32,640 nt of DNA from positions 1 through 32,640 of the forward strand of contig CAMLSD010000057.1 in NCBI GenBank assembly GCA_946482595.1, given 5' to 3'. Origin of the DNA: an uncultured Comamonadaceae bacterium (GTDB taxonomy: Bacteria; Pseudomonadota; Gammaproteobacteria; Burkholderiales; Burkholderiaceae). Shown here piece by piece: positions 23,170 through 29,800 of this stretch (the stretch's first letter is position 1; every line of letters starts with the position of its first letter). The position numbers were made by a program, and so were the translations under genes. The notes under the pieces are model-generated. The model saw only the letters and a list, made by a program, of their open reading frames with translations. It did no database searches and was not told the origin of the DNA.

Positions 23170-24672
23170 TCACCTTGCGGTTGGGGAGTGAGGGGGCGCG
23201 CTGCCGATCGGCGCGCGCATCGAGGCGGCGGCCACGGGCGTCGGATCGGTGGACTGCCACCCGCCTCCCATGGCCTTGTAAAGCGTGATCCAGGCCGCCA
23301 CCCGTTCGCGCTGGACCTGGATCAGTCCGGCGCTCGCGCTGAGTGCGGTGCGGCGGGCCTGTTCCAGGTCGAGCAGGCTGCCGGTGCCGACCTGCCATTG
23401 CGTCTGGGCGGCCGCAAAAAACTCGGCAAAACCCTGGGCGGCACGCACGGCGTCCGCCTCGCGGCGCTCGGCGGCATCCAGCCGGACCAGCGCCTCCTCC
23501 ACCTCGCGCACGGCAGACAAGGTGCGTTCGCGATAGGCGGCCACCGCCTCGTCGTAACGTGCCTGAGCGGCATCGACCGCCGCCTGCCGTCGACCGCCAT
23601 CGAACAGCGGAATGACCAGGCCCGGTCCGAACGACCAGGTGCTCCCGTCCACGGTCTGGCCTGCGGCGCGCACGGCCCCCAGTCCGATCGTGCCGGACAG
23701 GCTCAGCCGCGGGTAGCGATCGGCCTGGGCCACGCCCACGTCGGCCGAGGCGGCGGCCACTGCGCGTGCGGCGGCACTGATGTCCGGTCGCTGCGCCAGC
23801 AGGGCGGCCGGCACCTGCGCCACGCGCAGGGCCTGCGGACGAGGCAGGGCCCCGCGGCGGGCGGCCATCTGCTCGCGCAGGCGGTCCTCGGGCTGCACCG
23901 TGAGCGCAACGAGCTGCTTGACGGCCACGTCGCATTCGGCACGCTGGGCCACGACACGGTTGGCTGCCTCGGCCGCGCTGGCCTCGGCCAGGGCCGCATT
24001 GGCCGGCGCATCGAAGCCTACCTTGACCTTCTGGCGGGTGAGCTCGGCCGTCTGCCCGAGCGAGGCGGCGTCCTGCTCGAACACCGCCAGCACGGCCTCG
24101 CAGGCGCGCAGGCCCACATAGGTGGATGCGACTTCGGCTGCCAGGCTGATGCGTGCGTCATGCCATTGATCGGCACTGGCCTGGGCGCGCGCCTGGGCAG
24201 CACGCGCCCCCTGGGCGATGCCGCCGAACAGGTCGATCTCCCAGCCCGCGTCGAGCGTGGCCGAGGCGGTCGTCTGCGCGCCGGCGGCCGGTGGCAGCTC
24301 CGATCGGCTGCGGGTCAGTCCGCCGCGAGCGTCCAGCGCCGGCCAGCGTGCACCGGAAGCCGCCTCGGCCTGGGCGCGCGCCTGGGCGATGCGGGCGGCC
24401 GCCTGGGCCAGCCCGGGATGGGCCGCCTGGGCCTGATCGATCAGGCGAGCCAGCAGCGGGTCATCGAAGTCCTGCCACCAGGCCGCGAGCCGGTCGGTCT
24501 GTCCGCCGTGAGGCAGAGGGGCAAACCAGACTGGCGCCTCGGTCCGGGTCGGTGGCTCAGCCGGGGGAGGACTCACGCAGGCGCCCAGCAGCAGGGCACC
24601 GGCAACCAGGCTCAGGCGGCTCGCTCGTTGCGGCCAGGTCAGGGGCTGAAGGGAACGCAGGGCTTGAGACAT
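23170..24672 (-). CDS. Outer-membrane efflux lipoprotein (OprM/NodT family)
   Basis: TolC-like channel of the NodT/OprM lipoprotein family, 500 residues. The N terminus has a lipobox LLLGAC followed by VSPPP, so the Cys (about residue 32) should be acylated. Two OEP repeats are evident: WWQDFDDPLLARLIDQAQAA and the helical region after it, and later VPAALLAQRPDISAAARAVA, a family signature, then FGPGLVIPLFDGGRRQAAV. YVGLRACEAVLAVFEQDAASL matches the helix-barrel region. I choose ATG 24672 because it gives a normal lipoprotein signal; an upstream TTG (24705) is possible. No strong ribosome-binding site is seen. First structural gene after tetR, 60 nt away, and 5 nt from the adaptor gene. Confidence 0.94.
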   Translation of the reverse strand: MSQALRSLQPLTWPQRASRLSLVAGALLLGACVSPPPAEPPTRTEAPVWFAPLPHGGQTDRLAAWWQDFDDPLLARLIDQAQAAHPGLAQAAARIAQARAQAEAASGARWPALDARGGLTRSRSELPPAAGAQTTASATLDAGWEIDLFGGIAQGARAAQARAQASADQWHDARISLAAEVASTYVGLRACEAVLAVFEQDAASLGQTAELTRQKVKVGFDAPANAALAEASAAEAANRVVAQRAECDVAVKQLVALTVQPEDRLREQMAARRGALPRPQALRVAQVPAALLAQRPDISAAARAVAAASADVGVAQADRYPRLSLSGTIGLGAVRAAGQTVDGSTWSFGPGLVIPLFDGGRRQAAVDAAQARYDEAVAAYRERTLSAVREVEEALVRLDAAERREADAVRAAQGFAEFFAAAQTQWQVGTGSLLDLEQARRTALSASAGLIQVQRERVAAWITLYKAMGGGWQSTDPTPVAAASMRAPIGSAPPHSPTAR

Positions 24673-24732
24673 GAGGAGATGGGCTTGGGGCCAGGATGAG
24701 GGCAACAGGCAATGCAGTCCGCAGGTGAGCGC

Positions 24733-25458
24733 TCAGGCGGGTTCTGTGCGGTCACGCCCGCGCCGGGCGCGTTCGTGGTGAACCAGCGCACAGGCATAAC
24801 CCACCACGCTGTCGAGCGCGCGCTCCAGGGCATCGGGGCGGCTGAGCAGGCCGGGCGCCAGCGCCTCCATCCACTCGCGCGACATGCAGTAGTCATTGAC
24901 CATGGCGGTGACCGCAAAGGCCAGGCGGTGCAGGTCGTCGTCCGGTTCGTCGACACCGCAATGGCGGGCCAGCAGTTGCACCAGTCCCTGGTAGTGCGGC
25001 ACCACGTTGCGCTCGATGACGTCGCGCAGCATGGGCGTGGGTTCGATCATCTCGCGCAGGTGGATGCGCAGCAGCAACTGCATGTCGCCGCCGGCCACCA
25101 TCGGGGTCAGAAAGGCGCCCAGCAGGTGCCGCATGGCAGTTTCCAGCGGCAGGCTCGGGTCATCCTCGGCCGGCCAGTCGCTGGTGATGCGGGCGATCGG
25201 CTCGAGCAGCACCGCGCGATAGAGGTTGGGCTTGTCGCCGAAGTAGTAGTGGATCGACGCGACGTTGGCGCCGGCGGCCTGGCAGATCTCGCGCGTGGAC
25301 GCCCGGGCATAACCCTTGTCGGCAAAGATGCGGGTGGCCTCCTGGAGCAGCCGTGCACGCACGTCGGTGGCGGCCTCGCGCATGCCGGCCGCACTGGAGT
25401 CATCCGTGTCGATGTCCCCTGCGGGGCGGTGCTGCGGGTCGGTCGGCAGGGAGTTCAC
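24733..25458 (-). CDS. TetR family transcriptional regulator, CecR-like
   Basis: A 241-residue repressor-type regulator placed first in the efflux operon. The helix-turn-helix domain (about residues 30-80) reads VRARLLQEATRIFADKGYARASTREICQAAGANVASIHYYFGDKPNLYRAVL. The form EICQAAGANVASIHYYFGDK is close to the CecR/DUF1956 group. The C-terminal domain (about 90-225) would bind ligand and has MQLLLRIHLREMIEPTPMLRDVI. It very likely controls itself and the downstream oprM-like, adaptor, pump and hydrolase genes, all on the same strand. A 10-bp palindrome with -10/-35 boxes lies in its upstream gap (25542-25581). The inducer is unknown. Confidence 0.92.
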   Translation of the reverse strand: MNSLPTDPQHRPAGDIDTDDSSAAGMREAATDVRARLLQEATRIFADKGYARASTREICQAAGANVASIHYYFGDKPNLYRAVLLEPIARITSDWPAEDDPSLPLETAMRHLLGAFLTPMVAGGDMQLLLRIHLREMIEPTPMLRDVIERNVVPHYQGLVQLLARHCGVDEPDDDLHRLAFAVTAMVNDYCMSREWMEALAPGLLSRPDALERALDSVVGYACALVHHERARRGRDRTEPA

Positions 25459-25541
25459 GATGAGTGGCGGGGTCAGGTCTGGGTGGTCCCGGCACCGTCG
25501 ATCGCCGGACCCGGGGAAACCCGGAGTCTAACGAGTTCAAG

Positions 25542-25551
25542 CAAGCGCTTG
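25542..25551. promoter_or_regulatory. Palindrome upstream of tetR (putative TetR-family operator)
   Basis: CAAGCGCTTG is a perfect 10-bp palindrome, and symmetry extends partly beyond it (TTCAAGCAAGCGCTTGATTA). It lies 84 nt upstream of the regulator start, immediately downstream of a proposed -10 box. That is a fitting place for autorepression by the adjacent regulator. Confidence 0.5.
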
Positions 25552-25581
25552 ATTAAGAAGTGATTAGGCAGAATGTAACAA
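25552..25581 (-). promoter_or_regulatory. Putative promoter of the tetR-efflux operon
   Basis: On the minus strand: TTGTTA (25581-25576), an 18-nt spacer, then CTTAAT (25557-25552). The match is moderate (4/6 for each box). The 25459-25680 gap is locally AT-rich here compared with its surroundings, which supports a promoter. Confidence 0.4.
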
Positions 25582-25680
25582 ATTGACGTCGGCGCACGGT
25601 TAGCGACGCACAGTTACCGGCGCATGCCGACACACCCAGTGCGGGCCGGCACGGGGGGCGGGCCGGTCGTCCGTGAGGGT

Positions 25681-26736
25681 TCAGAACAGTTCGATGTCGC
25701 CGACCTTGGTGCTGTCCTTGAGCAGGCCCTTGCGCACCAGGTCTTCGTGGCCGCAGACCTGGTTGCGGCCGTTCTGCTTGGCAAAGTAGACCGCCTGGTC
25801 AGCGCGCTCGAAGGCGGCACTGGGTGCGTCGCCGGCCAGCACTTCGGTGAAACCGACGCTGGCGGTGACACGCCCGACCTGGGGGAAAGCATACCCTTCC
25901 ATGTTGGCGCGCAGGCGCTCGAACGCATGCGCCGCATCTTCTTCGCTGGAGCAGCGCAGCAGGACGACAAACTCCTCGCCGCCAAAGCGGTAGAGCCGAT
26001 CCTGAAATCGGAAGGTGCTGCGCAGGATGCGTGCGACCAGCAGCAGCACCTCGTCGCCGATCAGGTGGCCGAAGCGATCGTTCACCGACTTGAAGTGGTC
26101 GATGTCGACCACCCCCAGCCAGTGCTTGACCTCGTTGACCTCATGGCGGCGCTCGTCATTGGCCGTGGACGGCGCCGGCACCGCCATCGGGTGAGCCGTC
26201 TTGAGGAAGGCCTCGTCGAAGGTCTTGCGATTGAGCAGGCCGGTCAGCGTGTCGCGCTCGCTGTAGTCGAGCAGCTCGTGGAAGTTGCGGTAGATGCGCA
26301 GGATGCTGTTGACGGTGCGCTGCATCGACGGCGCCATGGCCCCGTCCGAGCAGACCTCGATCACGCCGATGGCCTCGCCTTCGGCCATCAGCGGGAACAG
26401 CGTGCGGGCCAGGCGCGACTGCGGGGACACGGCATCGGTCACCACCGCCTGGCGGTCGATGCACTGGCTGTGCAACGCCATCGAGGCACGATCGGGCAGG
26501 CGGTCGAAGGCCACCCAGGGCGGGTCGGACACCGGGGTCACTTCACCACGCGACAGCTTCGCGCGCAGCAGCCAGCGCTGATGGTCGTTTTCGCCGACCA
26601 GCTTCAGCACCGACACGCTGCGCGGATGGAGCAGGTCCATCAGGGCATGCGCCAAGGTCACGTCCAGCAGGTCGCGGTCGCGATAACCGGTGAGCGCTGC
26701 AAGATGCTCGATGGCCTTGGGCATGGGGGCAGTCAT
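25681..26736 (-). CDS. GAF-GGDEF diguanylate cyclase
   Basis: A 351-residue enzyme predicted to make c-di-GMP from two GTP. Residues 1 to about 150 form a GAF-like sensory domain without transmembrane helices, so it is cytoplasmic. The GGDEF domain begins near DTLTGLLNRKTFDEAF, has VVDIDHFKSVNDRFGH with metal-binding Asp, and an intact active site GGEEF at 252-256. The inhibitory I-site RFQD (243-246) lies the usual five residues before it, so product inhibition is expected. The C terminus ASVGFTEV...RADQAVYFAKQNGRNQV is standard. Start ATG 26736; an ATG four codons later (26724) is also possible. It lies 82 nt downstream of the ChpA-like kinase gene on the same strand and may be co-transcribed with it. 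Confidence 0.93.
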   Translation of the reverse strand: MTAPMPKAIEHLAALTGYRDRDLLDVTLAHALMDLLHPRSVSVLKLVGENDHQRWLLRAKLSRGEVTPVSDPPWVAFDRLPDRASMALHSQCIDRQAVVTDAVSPQSRLARTLFPLMAEGEAIGVIEVCSDGAMAPSMQRTVNSILRIYRNFHELLDYSERDTLTGLLNRKTFDEAFLKTAHPMAVPAPSTANDERRHEVNEVKHWLGVVDIDHFKSVNDRFGHLIGDEVLLLVARILRSTFRFQDRLYRFGGEEFVVLLRCSSEEDAAHAFERLRANMEGYAFPQVGRVTASVGFTEVLAGDAPSAAFERADQAVYFAKQNGRNQVCGHEDLVRKGLLKDSTKVGDIELF

Positions 26737-26818
26737 GAGGTCGATGTGTCGATTGTGCCGTCCGGGCTGCGCATGTCACGGTCGAAAAGCGGGCGCATCC
26801 TGGGGTGTTTCCCTTGCT

Positions 26819-29800
26819 TCATGCCGCCACCTGCGCGACGGCTTCGCTGCGAGCATAGCGCCCGATCAGGCCCAGCAGCTCTTCTTCGCTGTAAGGCTTG
26901 CCCAGGTAGTGGTTGACCCCGAGCTCGGCCGCATAGTCACGGTGCTTCTGTGCGATGCGCGAGGTGATCATGATCACCGGCAGGTGGCTGAGCTGGGCAT
27001 CACCGCGCAGGTTGCGCACCAGATCGAACCCATCCATGCGCGGCATCTCGATGTCGCTGAGCACGACGGCTGGCAATTCCTCGGCCAGACGCTCGAGCGC
27101 ATCGAGACCGTCCTTCGCGAGCGCCACACGGTAGCCTTCGCGCACCAGCAGGCGCTGGGTGACACGCCGCACGGTGAGCGAATCGTCGACCACCAGCACC
27201 AGCGGCGTGGTGGGTGTCTGGGCGGCGGCCTGCGCCGCAGCACGCAGCTCGGCCTGGCGCGCGGCCTCGGCGGCGGGCTGCATGGCCTGGGCCGTCAGGG
27301 CCCGTGCCTGCTCACCGTACACCGTGGCCAGGGCCACCGGGTTGTAGATCAGGGCCACGGCACCCGAGGCCAACAGCGTCATGCCGGCCAGGCCGGGCAG
27401 GCGCGACAGTTGCGGCCCGAGGTTCTTCACGACCACTTCCTGGTTGCCCAGCACTTCGTCGACGTGCAGCGCGATGCGCTGTTGCGCGCTTCGGATCACG
27501 ATCACCGGCAGTGTGCGGCCGGTCTCGAGCCCTCGCCCGCTGGACTGGAGCAGCGCACCGAGCCAGAAGAACGGCACGACCTGCTCACCCAGCGAGTAGC
27601 CGCCAGTCTCGTAGGCCCGAGCCAGTTCGTCAGGGCTGCCACGCCGCACGATCTCGATCAGGTTGGCCGGCACGCCCACGGTGACGGCGCCGCAGCGCAG
27701 CATCACGACCTGCGTCACCGCGGTGGTCAGCGGCAGCACCAGCTTGAAGCTCGTGCCCTGGCCGGACGTGGTGGCGGTTTCGATGCGGCCGCCCATGGCG
27801 TTCACATCGGACCGCACGACGTCCATGCCCACGCCGCGGCCCGCCAGCTCGGTCACGGTGTCGGCCGTCGAGAAGCCGGGGGTGAAGATCAGGTTGGCCA
27901 GATCCGCATCGGAGGGGGTGGCGTCCGGCGACAGCATGCCCATCGTGATGGCACGCTGGCGGATGCGAGGCAGGTCCAGACCGGCACCGTCGTCACGGAA
28001 CTCGATGCCGACTTCATTGCCTTCCTGGTGCACCGCGACCACGATGGTGCCGGCGGCTTCCTTGCCGGCAGCCTGCCGGCGCTCGGGTGTCTCGATCCCA
28101 TGGGACACGCAGTTGCGCAACAGGTGCTCGAACGAGGCCGTCATCCGGTCGAGCACACCGCGGTCGACTTCGATCGATCCGCCAACGATGTCCAGGCGCA
28201 CCTGTTTGCCGGTTTCCTTGGCCGCCAGTCGCACCACACGGTACAGACGCTCGGACAGACCTTCGAACTCCACCATGCGCGTACGCAACAGGTCGTCCTG
28301 CAGATTGCGGGTCAGCCGGGCCTGGGCTGCCAGTTCGTCTTCGGTCGTTTCCAGCGTGCGCTGCAGCGTGCGCTGGACGGTGGCCACGTCGTTGACCGAC
28401 TCGGCCATCATGCGGGTGATTTCCTGGAAACGCGTGAAGCGGTCGAACTCCAGCGGGTCGAAGGACTGGCCTTCGGCCTTGGCCTGCTCCATGCGCGAGG
28501 CCATCTGGGTCTCGGCCTGCAGTTCGATGTCACGCAGTTGCTGGCGCAGACGCTCCAGGTTGTCGGTCAGGTCGTTCAGCGACCCCTTGATCTGGTTCAC
28601 GTCGGTTTCGAGGCGGGCCCGCGTGATGCTGACCTCACCGGCCTGGTTGACCAGGCGATCGAGCAGTTGCGGGCGCACCCGCACGGCCGCCTGGCTCATC
28701 GACGCAGCCGCCCGGCTGGCCGGCTGCACCTGCGGCGACACGGCGGTCGCAAACCGATTCCAGTCGATCTCCTGCGGCGCGGCTGCCACGGCGGCGGGCG
28801 CTGAACGGGGTGCGGCCACCGGGGTCGGGGGCTCCACCGGTGCGGCCATTGGCGTTTCGGTCGCAAGGGGTGCCGTCGCTTCGGCTGCGGCCTGCTCGGG
28901 TGTGTCGGCCTGGGTCAGCTCACGCGCTGTCTCGGGCAGCTCGACCAGCGGCACCGGTGCCGAGGCCAGCGACAGGTCCATCGGCAGGTCCACATGCTCC
29001 ATCAGCGGCTGGGCCGACGGGGGGGCTTCGAGCACGGCGGCCACGTCCGGTGTGGCCTGCACGGCGGCGGTGGCATCGGCATAGGCCTGCGCGTCGCGTG
29101 AGCGCAGCGCCTCGAAGACCGCGTTGATCACGTCGACACGCGACTCCAGCGGATCGACGTCGGCCACGGTCACGTCACCGCGCTGGACCAGTCGCTCGAT
29201 GGTGGTTTCAAGCCGGTGTGCCAGTTCGCCCAGGCGCATTGCGCCGGCCAGTCGCGCACCGCCCTTGAATGTGTGCAGCGTGCGCATGCAGGCGTTCGGC
29301 GCCTTGGGATCGTCCGGGCGACTCAGCCAGGTGCGCACCTCATTGGCCAGTTGAGGCAGCAGTTCCTGGGCCTCCTCCTCGAAGATGGGGAAGAGGTCGG
29401 CATCGACTGCATCGACCGCGTCGATGTCGTCATCGATGTCCAGCCCGTCACCGGGCATGCCGGTGACATGCAGCGGTGCCTCGCTCGAGCGCTCGAGGGC
29501 GCCGAGCGCCTTGAGTTCGGTCTTGCCGAGCTCCAGCGGCAGCAGCGGTGCCGTGTCGCTCGGGGCGAAGTCGGCGGGCATCAGGCCGCTGGCTACCGGC
29601 TCGATGACCACCTCGTCCTGAGCCGGGGTGTCGATCACGAGATCGACCACCGGCTCGGTGTCAGCCGGGCGCGCGGTGTCGAAGGCTTCGGCCAGCGTTT
29701 CGATCAGCGGTTCGGACGGTTCGGCGTCGGTCGGCTGAACGGTCGACAACTCGTCGGCACCGTCGGCTGCCAGTACGTCGTCTTCGCTCTGCGCCGCGAC

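Noticed and set aside
23165..23935. N-terminal extension of the adaptor protein frame
   Set aside because: Lies within the outer-membrane lipoprotein gene in another frame; the real start at 23164 gives a normal membrane anchor and has a ribosome-binding site.
26690..28804. Plus-strand open frame of about 700 codons antisense to the kinase gene
   Set aside because: It is the mirror of the strongly coding minus strand in a high-GC genome; the translation is rich in His, Arg, Gln and Gly with no recognisable domain, and the kinase domains on the other strand are unmistakable.
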